A stretch of 64,000 nucleotides of DNA from HK1 sp965204915 (GTDB lineage Bacteria; Pseudomonadota; Gammaproteobacteria; HK1), in NCBI GenBank assembly GCA_965204915.1, contig OZ242023.1, positions 1,984,001-2,048,000 of the forward strand, given 5' to 3'. Shown here piece after piece: positions 33,952 through 42,298 of this stretch (within the stretch, counting starts at the first letter, position 1; each line of letters begins with the position of its first letter). The notes below the pieces were generated by a model, which was given only the letters and a program-made list of their open reading frames with translations, was not told the origin of the DNA and did not search any database. Both the position numbers and the translations under genes were made by a program.

Positions 33952-33970
33952 GCCGCCGGTCCTCACCGGC

Positions 33971-35485
33971 ATGCCGAGCCACGGGACGCTCCCCGCCGCC
34001 TTGTACCGAGCCCGCGACGTACGCGAGCTCGACCGCCGGGCGATCGAGGCCGGCGGCATTCCCGGCATCGAGCTGATGGAGCGCGCGGGCCTCGAATCCT
34101 TCCGGGTGCTGCGCGAACGGTGGCCGGCCGCGCGTCGGGTGACGGTGGTCGCGGGCCCCGGGAACAACGGCGGCGACGGATTCGTAGTCGCACGTCACGC
34201 GGCGCACGAGGGGCTCTCCGTCTCGCTCGCCCTGGTCGGAGATGCGGCACGCATCGCGGGCGATGCACGCACCGCGTACCGGCGCATGCTCCGGGAGGCG
34301 CCCGGTCCGATCCGCATCCGAGGCATGGGGGAGGACGCGGGGGAGGATCCGGAGATCGTCGTCGACGCGCTGTTCGGCACCGGACTCACCCGCGCCGTCT
34401 CCGGGGCGGCGGCCGAGGCGGTGCGGGCGATGAACGCCTCCCCGGCGCCGGTGCTGGCGCTGGACGTTCCTTCCGGGATCCACTCCGACACCGGCCGCGC
34501 GCTCGGCAGCGCGGTCCGCGCCGCCGCCACCGTGGGCTTCATCGGCCTGAAGCAGGGCCTGTTCACCCGGGAAGGCCGGGAATGCGCAGGGGAGATCGTG
34601 TACCGCGACCTCGGGGTACCCGGGCACGTGTTCGCGCGGGTGGCGGCCTCCGCCCGACGGATGGCATACCGGGACTGCGCCGGACTGGTCGGCCGTCGTC
34701 CCCGCGATGCCCACAAGGGCCGTTTCGGTCACGTGCTGATCGTCGGCGGCGACCATGGATACGCGGGCGCGGCCTGTCTGGCGGGGATGGCCGCGGGCCG
34801 GACCGGGGCAGGGCTGGTGAGCGTCGCGACCCGCCCCGCGCACGTCGGTCCGCTCGTCGTCTCGCGGCCCGAGATGATGGTGCACGGAATCGAGTCGCCC
34901 GCCGCCCTCGACCCGCTGCTCGACCGGGCCTCGGTCATCGCGGTCGGCCCGGGACTGGGGCGGGGCCGATGGGGCGCGTCTCTGCTCGATCGGATCGTAT
35001 CGACCGATCGGGCGCTGGTGATCGACGCCGACGCGATCAACCTGCTGGCGCAGGGGGCGGTCGCGTGGCCGGATGCGGCGGCGCGTCCCGTCGTCCATAC
35101 GCCCCATTCCGGGGAGGCGGGCCGGGTGCTCGGTGAGCCTGCCGGGGTCGTGGAATCGGATCGGTTCACCGCCGCGCGGGCGCTTGCCGAGGCGCATCCC
35201 GGCACGTGGCTGCTCAAGGGCGCGGGCACGATCGTCGCCGAGCCGGGCGTGATCCTCCGCGTGTGCGAAGGCGGCAATCCGGGCATGGCGAGCGGTGGAA
35301 TGGGGGACGTCCTCACCGGGGTCGTGGCGGCGTTGCTCGCCCAGGGTTGCAGCGGAATCGACGCGGCCTCGGCGGGTGCGTGCCTGCACGCGGCAGCGGG
35401 AGATGCGGCGGCCCGGAACGGCGAACGCGGCATGCTCGCGGGCGACGTGATCGCCGCGCTTCCTCCCCTCGCGGACCGGCTCTGA
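33971..35485 (+). CDS. nnr: Bifunctional NAD(P)H-hydrate epimerase / ADP-dependent dehydratase
   Basis: 504 residues, the normal size for the fused enzyme. The N-terminal YjeF_N epimerase domain (AGPGNNGGDGFVVARHAA, LALDVPSGIHSDTGRAL) covers about residues 1-215. The C-terminal ribokinase-like dehydratase domain (KGRFGHVLIVGGDHGYAGAA, and the nucleotide motif GNPGMASGGMGDVLTG) covers 235-500. It repairs hydrated NADH and NADPH. Its stop overlaps the tsaE start (TGATG). Confidence 0.96.
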   Translation: MPSHGTLPAALYRARDVRELDRRAIEAGGIPGIELMERAGLESFRVLRERWPAARRVTVVAGPGNNGGDGFVVARHAAHEGLSVSLALVGDAARIAGDARTAYRRMLREAPGPIRIRGMGEDAGEDPEIVVDALFGTGLTRAVSGAAAEAVRAMNASPAPVLALDVPSGIHSDTGRALGSAVRAAATVGFIGLKQGLFTREGRECAGEIVYRDLGVPGHVFARVAASARRMAYRDCAGLVGRRPRDAHKGRFGHVLIVGGDHGYAGAACLAGMAAGRTGAGLVSVATRPAHVGPLVVSRPEMMVHGIESPAALDPLLDRASVIAVGPGLGRGRWGASLLDRIVSTDRALVIDADAINLLAQGAVAWPDAAARPVVHTPHSGEAGRVLGEPAGVVESDRFTAARALAEAHPGTWLLKGAGTIVAEPGVILRVCEGGNPGMASGGMGDVLTGVVAALLAQGCSGIDAASAGACLHAAAGDAAARNGERGMLAGDVIAALPPLADRL

Positions 35486-36084
35486 TGTCGATCGGAACCG
35501 GAGCCCGCGGAGGTCGTGGCGATCTTCGTTCGCCCGATGGTGCGATCCTCCTGCCCGACGCGGAGGCGACGGAGCGGGCGGGGCAGGCGCTCGGACGTGC
35601 GCTGGAAACGATCCCCGGGCAGGAGCGCGCGGGCGGCGCCATCGTCGTCGGGCTCGCCGGGGATCTCGGCGCCGGCAAGACCACGCTGGCGCGCGCATCG
35701 TTGCGCGCGCTGGGGGTGGCGGGGACGGTGCGCAGCCCCACCTACACCATCGCGGAGCCCTACGAGACGCGCATCGGCCGCATCTGGCACCTCGATCTGT
35801 ACCGGATCGCGGAGCCGGACGAGCTGGAGTACGTCGCGCTGCGCGATCTCGTTTCGGAATCCGCCACCTGCCTCGTCGAATGGCCCGAGCGCGGGCGCGG
35901 CGGGCTGCCGGAGCTCGACTGCGTTCTGGCCATTGTCCGGCACGGCTCCGGCCGCCGGCTCCGGATCGAGCGGACCACCCCCCGCGGCCACACGCTAGGC
36001 TCCCGCGTGCTCGCCCTGCTACCTCAAGTTTCGGGATTCAAAATGCCTGAATCAGGCGATGGATTCCCGCTTTCGCGGGAATGA
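35485..36084 (+). CDS. tsaE: tRNA threonylcarbamoyladenosine biosynthesis ATPase, C terminus rewritten by a mobile element
   Basis: 199 residues. Walker A (AGDLGAGKTTLARASLRALG), SPTYTI and the HLDLYRI motif define TsaE, which works with TsaB/TsaD to make t6A. The last residues (from PQVSGFKMPE to SGDGFPLSRE) are encoded by a 153-bp element inserted at 36023. Removing the element and one 7-bp duplication restores LALLRRAGAFQS and a TGA at 36206-36208, so the native protein ended about 8 residues after ALL. The core is untouched and probably functional. Translation start overlaps the nnr stop. Confidence 0.93.
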   Translation: MSIGTGARGGRGDLRSPDGAILLPDAEATERAGQALGRALETIPGQERAGGAIVVGLAGDLGAGKTTLARASLRALGVAGTVRSPTYTIAEPYETRIGRIWHLDLYRIAEPDELEYVALRDLVSESATCLVEWPERGRGGLPELDCVLAIVRHGSGRRLRIERTTPRGHTLGSRVLALLPQVSGFKMPESGDGFPLSRE

Positions 36085-36175
36085 CGTCATTTCAGCGAGA
36101 CGCGTTGTTTTCAGGCTGGCCGTCATTCCCGCGAAAGCGGGAATCCATTTCGGTCGGCGAATCCCGAAACTTGAG
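36023..36175. mobile_element. MITE-like element, copy 1 (153 bp) with 7-bp target duplication
   Basis: Perfect 17-bp terminal inverted repeats, CTCAAGTTTCGGGATTC at 36023-36039 and its complement at 36159-36175. The flanks are the direct repeat CTGCTAC (36016-36022 and 36176-36182). Inside are two copies of the palindrome ATTCCCGCTTTCGCGGGAAT-type hairpin facing each other. It encodes no transposase, so it must be mobilised in trans. It lies in the 3' end of tsaE. Confidence 0.93.
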
Positions 36176-36285
36176 CTGCTACGTCGCGCAGGAGCATTCC
36201 AATCTTGACAGTCAGTATAAGAGACTTGCAATAACTCCCGGAAAATTATAGAACTTCAAAGGGCACTCCCAGTCGGGTAACGAAC

Positions 36286-37620
36286 ATGCGCGCCCTCGCG
36301 ATCGGCCTTGGATGCCTGCTGGCCCTGTCTGCGTCGTCCGTCCCCGCCGCGCCGGTCAGCGTCGAGAACATCAGGACGTGGCCGGCGCCGGACCACACCC
36401 GGATCGTCCTCGACGTCGACCGCCCCGTGGAGTACGCGCTGTTCGTGCTCCGCAACCCCGATCGGGTGGTCGTCGATCTGCGCGGCGCCAGACTCTCGAA
36501 GAAGGTTCCGCGCGCCCGCCCCGGAGACCGCCTCCTCGCGCGCATCCGGGCCGCGCAGCGCAAGCGTACCCAGGGCGGGCCGCGGGACGACCTGCGGGTG
36601 GTGCTCGACATGAAGCAGCGGGTGCGGCCCAAGAGCTTCCTGCTCAAGCCCAATCGGAAGTACGGCCACCGTCTGGTCATCGACGTCTACCCGACCGGCG
36701 GCGAGGCGGAGAAGCCGGTGGTGCGCAAGCGGGCCGCGGGCGGCGCATCCGGGAAGCCGCGCGACGTGGTCGTCGCCGTCGATGCCGGCCACGGTGGAGA
36801 GGACCCCGGTGCGGTGACCCGCTCGGGGATCCGCGAGAAGGACGTGGTGCTCGCCATCGCCCGCGCCCTCGGGCGCCGGATCGACCGCACCCCGGGCGTG
36901 AAGGCGGTCCTCATCCGGAGCGGCGACTACTACGTCGGCCTCCGGCGCCGCACCGAGATCGCGCGCAAGCATGGCGCGGACCTGTTCGTGTCCATCCACG
37001 CCGATTCGTTTCGCAGCCCGCGGGTTTCGGGGAGCTCCGTCTACGTCCTCTCGCGCCGGGGGGCGAGCAGCGAGGCGGCGCGATGGCTCGCGCAGCAGGA
37101 GAACGCATCCGATTTCGTCGGCGGCGTGTCGATCGACGACAAGGACGACGTGCTCGCCTCGGTGCTGGTCGATCTGCAGCAGACGGCGACCCGGAGCGCC
37201 AGCGCCGAGATCGGGAGCCAGGTGCTCAAGTCGCTCGGCCGGATCGGGAAGCGGCACAAGCGCCGGGTGGAGCACGCGGGCTTCCTGGTGTTGAAGTCGC
37301 CCGACATCCCTTCGCTCCTCATCGAAACCGGCTTTCTCACGAATCCGTCCGATGCGAAGCGGCTGTCCAATCCGAAGCATCAGGAGAAGGTGGCGCGCGC
37401 CATCCTCGATGGAATCCTCCGCCACTTCGACCGCAGCCCGCCTCCCGGCACCGTGTTCGCGGCGGCGCGGCGCCATACCATCGTGCGGGGCGATACGCTG
37501 TCCGGCATCGCCGAGAAGTACCGTGTCTCGATCAAGCGCCTGCGGGCCGCGAACCGGATCAGCGGGAGCACCATCCGGATCGGCGACGTGCTGCGTATTC
37601 CCGGACGTTCGGATGGCTGA
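36286..37620 (+). CDS. amiC: N-acetylmuramoyl-L-alanine amidase (AMIN + amidase_3 + LysM)
   Basis: 444 residues. A signal peptide (residues 1-22, ending SSVPAA) leads to an AMIN domain (24-135) that targets the septum, the Zn-dependent amidase_3 domain (about 159-385; VAVDAGHGGEDPGAVTRSGI, DLFVSIHADSF, LLIETGFLTNPSD supply the metal ligands and Glu), and one C-terminal LysM (HTIVRGDTLSGIAEKYRV). It splits peptidoglycan at division. The position after tsaE matches amiB/amiC of Gammaproteobacteria; I cannot separate AmiB from AmiC by sequence alone. The usual mutL is missing downstream; mnmA is convergent and 2 bp away. Confidence 0.92.
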   Translation: MRALAIGLGCLLALSASSVPAAPVSVENIRTWPAPDHTRIVLDVDRPVEYALFVLRNPDRVVVDLRGARLSKKVPRARPGDRLLARIRAAQRKRTQGGPRDDLRVVLDMKQRVRPKSFLLKPNRKYGHRLVIDVYPTGGEAEKPVVRKRAAGGASGKPRDVVVAVDAGHGGEDPGAVTRSGIREKDVVLAIARALGRRIDRTPGVKAVLIRSGDYYVGLRRRTEIARKHGADLFVSIHADSFRSPRVSGSSVYVLSRRGASSEAARWLAQQENASDFVGGVSIDDKDDVLASVLVDLQQTATRSASAEIGSQVLKSLGRIGKRHKRRVEHAGFLVLKSPDIPSLLIETGFLTNPSDAKRLSNPKHQEKVARAILDGILRHFDRSPPPGTVFAAARRHTIVRGDTLSGIAEKYRVSIKRLRAANRISGSTIRIGDVLRIPGRSDG

Positions 37621-37622
37621 CC

Positions 37623-38816
37623 TCAGCGCGGACTTCGTCCGTGGATTTCAAGCGCTGCCCGCGCATCGTCCGGCGGCCCGGCCCCGGTGGATTCGATGAC
37701 GCCGCCACCAAGGCATTCGTCACCGTCGTAGAGCACCGCGTACTGGCCGGGCGCCGCCGCCCACTGCGGCTGCTCGAAGCAGAGGTCGAGGGTGTCCTCT
37801 CCGCGCTCGCCCGGCCGGACGGTACATGCCTGATCCGCCTGCCGGTACCGGATTTTCGCCCCGCATCGCAGCGGCATCGGCGGCGGGGCGCCGGCGATCC
37901 AGTGCATGTCGCGCACCCGCAGCCGGGGTGACAGCAACGCGGGGTGATCGTGCCCCTGGACGACGATCAGGGCGTTGCGCGCGTGGTCCTTTGCCGCGAC
38001 GTACCACGGTGCCTGCACGCCACCGCTGCGACCGCCGATCCCGAGCCCCCGGCGTTGGCCGATGGTGAAGAACGCAAGCCCCCGATGTTCACCGACGCAG
38101 GTGCCGTCACCGGTCTCGACGGGTCCCGGCGTCTCATCGACGAAGCGGGCGAGGAAGGGCGTGAAACGACGTTCCCCGACGAAGCAGATGCCGGTGCTGT
38201 CGGGCTTGTCGTGCGGCGCCAGACCCGCCCGGCAGGCCATGGCGCGCACCGTGCGCTTGTGGAGGTCCCCCAGAGGGAAGACCGCCGGTTCGAGCTGCGA
38301 ACGGTCGAGCGCATGGAGGAAGTAGCTTTGGTCCTTGACGGGATCGGCGCCCCTGAGCAGACGTGGACCGTCGATGGTGCGCTCGATCCTCGCGTAGTGG
38401 CCGGTCGCGACGCGCCCGGCGCCGAGCCGGCGCGCGTGCTCGACGAATGCGTCGAACTTCACCTCCCGGTTGCACAGCACGTCGGGATTCGGGGTCAGGC
38501 CGTCTTCGAGTGCGCGGATGAAGCGCAGAAAGACGGCGTTCCAGTACGCATCGGAGCAGTTCACGGTGTGCAGGGGAACGCCGAGCCGATCGCATACCCG
38601 CCGCGCATCGGCCAGATCCTCGGCCACCGAGCAGTAGCCGGCCCGGTCGTCCTCCTCCCAGCTCTTCATGAACATCGCCTGTACCGGCACGCCCGCCTCG
38701 ACCAGGCGCATCAGCGCGACGGCGGAGTCCACACCGCCGGACAGTGCGACCATCGTCGACGGATCGTCCTCCGGCTGCGACGGCGGCTCGAAGGGGAGGG
38801 CGGTTGCGGGGTGCAT
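37623..38816 (-). CDS. mnmA: tRNA-specific 2-thiouridylase MnmA
   Basis: 397 residues. The PP-loop (TMVALSGGVDSAVALMRL), the nucleophile region NPDVLCNREVKFDAF and the catalytic persulphide cysteine in STGICFVGERRF are all present, as is the C-terminal beta-barrel. It places sulphur at U34 of Lys, Glu and Gln tRNAs. The gene is on the minus strand, convergent with amiC, and follows the UGSC-family gene by 46 nt, with which it may share a transcript. Confidence 0.95.
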   Translation of the reverse strand: MHPATALPFEPPSQPEDDPSTMVALSGGVDSAVALMRLVEAGVPVQAMFMKSWEEDDRAGYCSVAEDLADARRVCDRLGVPLHTVNCSDAYWNAVFLRFIRALEDGLTPNPDVLCNREVKFDAFVEHARRLGAGRVATGHYARIERTIDGPRLLRGADPVKDQSYFLHALDRSQLEPAVFPLGDLHKRTVRAMACRAGLAPHDKPDSTGICFVGERRFTPFLARFVDETPGPVETGDGTCVGEHRGLAFFTIGQRRGLGIGGRSGGVQAPWYVAAKDHARNALIVVQGHDHPALLSPRLRVRDMHWIAGAPPPMPLRCGAKIRYRQADQACTVRPGERGEDTLDLCFEQPQWAAAPGQYAVLYDGDECLGGGVIESTGAGPPDDARAALEIHGRSPR

Positions 38817-38862
38817 CGAGGTCCTGCCGTATTCGCTCCCCGAATCCCCGCTCCGCCTCTCG

Positions 38863-39387
38863 TCAACCGGCGGTGAGCCTCTCCACGATCTCCTCCATCG
38901 CCTCGTCGGCGATGGCCCGGAGCTCCTCGTCGGTGCGGTTCTGGATCGGATGCGGGACCCAGACGATCGCCGGCTCGAAGCCGAGCGAGGCGGACTGCGC
39001 GGCCGCCGCCTCCCGGAACGCGGTGGTGGCGATCATCACGCCGGGGATCCCTCGTTCATCGAGATCGAGCATGTCATGCACACTGCACGACGTGCACGAG
39101 CCTCAGTCGGAGAGGGCATCGACGACGACGTCGACCTCCCCGGCGATGGTCTGCGCGAGCTCGATCGGCGCGGTGCGGGTGTTGGTGGGCTTGGCGTAGC
39201 GCTTCACGGCAAGCCCGCGCCCGGCGAAGTGCGATTCGAGCCGATCGAGGAACGTGCTCCCCCGGGCCTTGCCGATGTCGAGCAGCCCGAGGGTGATGCC
39301 TTCGAGCGCGGGCGGCGGGGCGCGACGCCCGCGCCGGGCCGGCGACGTCTCCGCCGTCGGGTCGAGCAACCGGATACCTTCGTTCAT
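38863..39387 (-). CDS. UGSC-family protein, predicted selenoprotein with in-frame UGA
   Basis: A single 174-residue frame is split by one TGA at 39105-39103. The first part ends VDVVVDALSD, then the TGA, then GSCTSCSVHDMLDLDERG. The result, U95-GSCTSC-SVHD, is the hallmark of the UGSC (seleno)protein family, in which the first position is Sec or Cys. Sequence on both sides is well conserved in character (KRYAKPTNTRTAPIEL before; GIPGVMIATTAF and VWVPHPIQNRT after), so a decayed gene is unlikely. Right after the UGA the mRNA can form a stem GUGCAC/GUGUGC (wobbles included), loosely like a bacterial SECIS. The function of the family is unsettled, probably redox. Upstream lie a thioredoxin-domain gene and an LLM oxidoreductase. 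Confidence 0.82.
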
Positions 39388-39420
39388 GGCTTCACCTCCT
39401 CGTTACCCATTCCTTCGTAT

Positions 39421-39588
39421 CTCAAGTTTCGGGATTCAACATACCTTGAATCAGGCGATGGATTCCCGCTTTCGCGGGAATGACGTCGTTTCAGCGAGAC
39501 ACGTTACATTTACGCTGGCCGTGGCCGTCTGGCCGTCATTCCCGCGAAAGCGGGAATCCATTTCGGTCAGCGAATCCCGAAACTTGAG
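39421..39588. mobile_element. MITE-like element, copy 2 (168 bp) with 7-bp target duplication
   Basis: Same 17-bp terminal inverted repeats (39421-39437, 39572-39588) and internal facing hairpins as the copy in tsaE. It is flanked by the direct repeat TTCGTAT (39414-39420 and 39589-39595). It separates the thioredoxin-domain gene from the UGSC gene and may break or attenuate the original operon. Confidence 0.93.
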
Positions 39589-39864
39589 TTCGTATGAAAC
39601 GAGCCCGTCTCCCCTCCGCCGGCAGCTCCCGGCAAGCTCGAAAACCGCCGCCGAACCATCATGACCGAACCTCCGGGACCGAACCCCCGGGCCGCGGAGA
39701 AGGGTCGCCGAAGTCCCCATTGCACGACCGTGTCCGGGACGTCGGCGGGAACGGCCGTCCTCCCGCCGGTGCGTTGGGCCGGGGTGATTCCGCGCGACGA
39801 AGCGGCGGGGCGGGCGCAGCGGCGGCCGGATCGTGCGGGCCTCCGGCTTCGGATGCGGCCCCGA

Positions 39865-41292
39865 TCACGGCGCCACCTCCTTCGTCACCGGGCTGCTGCC
39901 GCGGGGACCGCTCGCCACCCAGCCTCCGATGGCCGCGCTCATCAGCCCGGCCTCGCCGCCGGCCCGCACGACGTTCAGTCCACCTTCCCGGAACTTCGGC
40001 ATCGAATCCCGGACCAGCTCCGGCTTCACGCCCGCGTCCACGCCGCCCGCTCCGCGCACCAGCTCCGACCCCGGACGGATCGTCGCTTCCACGAGCGCGC
40101 GCTTGATCCGCGCCTTGTCCCATCCGCCTTCCTTGAAGATCCGCCAGTGCTCGGGCGAGAGCACCAGGAAGGCGTCGATGGACTCCACGAGCTTCGGGTG
40201 CCCGAGCGAATTCAGGGTCATCGCCAGCGAGCGGGCGAGGGAGTCCGGGCTGCGCGAGCCTTCGTCCATGTTCGGGCTCAGGCCCCCGCCCCCGAACAGC
40301 GTGACCGCGGAGGCGCCGGGGGCGATGCCGCGCTCCACGCCGAGCGGCTGCCAGTCCGGATCGGACTCGTCCTCGGCGAAGCACAGGGTGTACTTGCCCG
40401 GCCAGCCGAGGGTTGCCCGGTCGATGCCCCCCGGCACCCCGCCGCCCACGTTGCGGATCACGAGCTGCAACGCCCGCCCGATGCTCGCGTTGGCCCGGTT
40501 GCCCTGGCCGAGGGCGTTCACGCCCGAGTTCATGCCGATGCGGCGGGCGATCGGACCGTTGACGACGATCATCGGGCTGGAAAACCAGGTGGTGCACAGC
40601 AGCCCGTGCATCGCGAACCCGGGCACGAGCGCCGCCTCCACCGCGGCGAGGACGACCGGCATGTACTCCGGCTTGCAGCCCGCCATCACCGCGTTGATGG
40701 CGATCTTCTCCACCGTGCACGGCGCGTTGTTCGGCGGGATCGCGCCGATCGCCTCCTGCGGATCCCGGGCCGTGCCCCTGAGCATGCGCAGCACCCGCAC
40801 CGGGGTCGGCGGGACCACCGGCAGGCCGTCGCTCCACCCGCGGGAGAAGCAGAGCTCGTGCTCGTCCTCGGGCGCGTGCACGTCGATGGTGCGGGCCGCC
40901 AGCGGCGGCTCCCCGAACGCGACTTCGAGGATCTCCGCCATGCCGGGATCGACGCTCTTCGAGCCGCAGCCCGGCCGGAAGCCGGGGAGATCGGCGCCGA
41001 GCGGGCCGATCCCCGTCATCCGGCGCCACTCGGCGCGGTCCCAGCCAATGGTGCGCTCGACTTCGGCGTCGTCTTCGAGGCGGATGAGGGTGGGTACGGT
41101 CTCGACCCCCAAGCGCCAGGACTGCTCCAGCGAACGGTCGTCGACGGGGTCCAGCCCGGACGGGAACGCCGGGTCGTCCTGGGTGTAGACGGTCAGCCCG
41201 GCGCCGCTCGCCGCGATCTGGTGCAGCACCGGCTGGACGAGATCGCAGGTCGGGCAGTCGCGCTTGGCGACGACGATGAAGCGGGCGCTCAC
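39865..41292 (-). CDS. Thioredoxin-fold N-terminal domain fused to a large conserved domain (UGSC-associated)
   Basis: 475 residues from a GTG at 41292 that overlaps the stop of the LLM oxidoreductase (GTGA). Residues 1-90 form a thioredoxin-like domain with a CPTC active site (VVAKRDCPTCDLVQPVL) and the cis-Pro segment VETVPTLIRLEDD. After a GFRPGCGSKSVDPG linker, a large domain follows (SDGLPVVPPTPVRVLRML, IPPNNAPCTVEKIAINAVMA, GLLCTTWFSSPMIVVNGP, NRANASIGRALQLVIRN). I do not know a function for that domain, though I associate it with neighbours of UGSC proteins. The redox motif and the predicted selenoprotein nearby suggest one thiol/selenol pathway. Confidence 0.75.
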   Translation of the reverse strand: MSARFIVVAKRDCPTCDLVQPVLHQIAASGAGLTVYTQDDPAFPSGLDPVDDRSLEQSWRLGVETVPTLIRLEDDAEVERTIGWDRAEWRRMTGIGPLGADLPGFRPGCGSKSVDPGMAEILEVAFGEPPLAARTIDVHAPEDEHELCFSRGWSDGLPVVPPTPVRVLRMLRGTARDPQEAIGAIPPNNAPCTVEKIAINAVMAGCKPEYMPVVLAAVEAALVPGFAMHGLLCTTWFSSPMIVVNGPIARRIGMNSGVNALGQGNRANASIGRALQLVIRNVGGGVPGGIDRATLGWPGKYTLCFAEDESDPDWQPLGVERGIAPGASAVTLFGGGGLSPNMDEGSRSPDSLARSLAMTLNSLGHPKLVESIDAFLVLSPEHWRIFKEGGWDKARIKRALVEATIRPGSELVRGAGGVDAGVKPELVRDSMPKFREGGLNVVRAGGEAGLMSAAIGGWVASGPRGSSPVTKEVAP

Positions 41293-42122
41293 AGCAGCTT
41301 CGCGTGCTCGTCGAGGAGCGGCAGCACCTCGTCTCGTCCCTTCGGCGGGATGGTGACGAGGGCGCGGAAGACGCCGGCCTCGCGGTAGGCGTCCAGCGCC
41401 TCCGGATCGCCGGTGGCCCCGAACACGGAGGTCCGGATGGTGCCCGCGTCGCGCCCGGCCCGGTCCGCGAACTCCTTCAGCCGGGCCATCTCCGCCTTCG
41501 CGTCCCTGAACGCGCGCGTGCGGGGCATCCAGCCCTCGCAGAAGTCCACCACCCGTTCGAGCGAGTACCGGGTCTCGCCCCCGAGCAGCACCGGGGGGTT
41601 GGGCTTCTGCACCGGCTTCGGGCTCGACCAGATGGGATCGAAATCGACGAACGGACCGTGGTACTCGGGCTCCTCCTCGCGCCATATCGTCTTGATCGCC
41701 TTCGCACGGTCGCACATGACCTTGAACCGGTCCTTGAACGTGGTGCCGTGGTTCTCCATCTCCTCCGCGTTCCATCCCGCTCCGATCCCCAGCTCGAAGC
41801 GCCCGCCGGAGAGCAGGTCGAGGGTCGCGCACTCCTTGGCGAGCACGATCGGATCGCGCTCGGTGAGCAGGGCGATGGCGGTGCCGATGCGCAGATGCTT
41901 CGTCGAGGCCGCCGCGTAGGCGAGTCCGACGAAGGGATCGACGGTGTGCCTGTACTCCTCCGGCAGCTCGCTGCCGCCCGGCCAGGGGCTGCGGCGGCTG
42001 GTGGGGATGTGGGTGTGTTCGGGGACGAAGAGGGATTCGAAGCCGCGGTCTTCGGCCTCGCGGGCGAGCTCGTCGATGCGGATCGTGTAGCCGGTGGAGA
42101 ACTGGGTGATGCCGATGTGCAT
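41289..42122 (-). CDS. LLM-class F420-dependent oxidoreductase
   Basis: 277 residues from the ATG at 42122 (MHIGITQFSTGYTIRIDEL). The luciferase-like barrel is evident from RGFESLFVPEHTHIP, LRIGTAIALLTERDPIVLAK, FELGIGAGWNAEEMENHG and PPVLLGGETRYSLERVV, the pattern of F420-dependent (TIGR03619-like) enzymes rather than bacterial luciferase. It is the first gene of the minus-strand LLM-thioredoxin-UGSC cluster. Substrate unknown; F420 use is inferred from the family. Confidence 0.85.
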   Translation of the reverse strand: MHIGITQFSTGYTIRIDELAREAEDRGFESLFVPEHTHIPTSRRSPWPGGSELPEEYRHTVDPFVGLAYAAASTKHLRIGTAIALLTERDPIVLAKECATLDLLSGGRFELGIGAGWNAEEMENHGTTFKDRFKVMCDRAKAIKTIWREEEPEYHGPFVDFDPIWSSPKPVQKPNPPVLLGGETRYSLERVVDFCEGWMPRTRAFRDAKAEMARLKEFADRAGRDAGTIRTSVFGATGDPEALDAYREAGVFRALVTIPPKGRDEVLPLLDEHAKLL

Positions 42123-42298
42123 GGGGCTGGCTCCGGGATTGCGGCGGATCGGATCATGGAACAAGAACCCCTTTCTACCAGAAAATCGCACCGTCGGCCG
42201 CACGTCGTTCCCGGCGGCCGGGTGCGGCTGTCCCGACAGCATGGCAACACCGGCCCGGATCCAGGCAACATGAACCCGGACGACCCAGGAGATCCTTC

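Noticed and set aside
38863..39387. UGA-split gene as an ordinary pseudogene
   Set aside because: The stop falls exactly at the U position of the U-GSC motif, and no other lesion is present, so selenocysteine is the better explanation.
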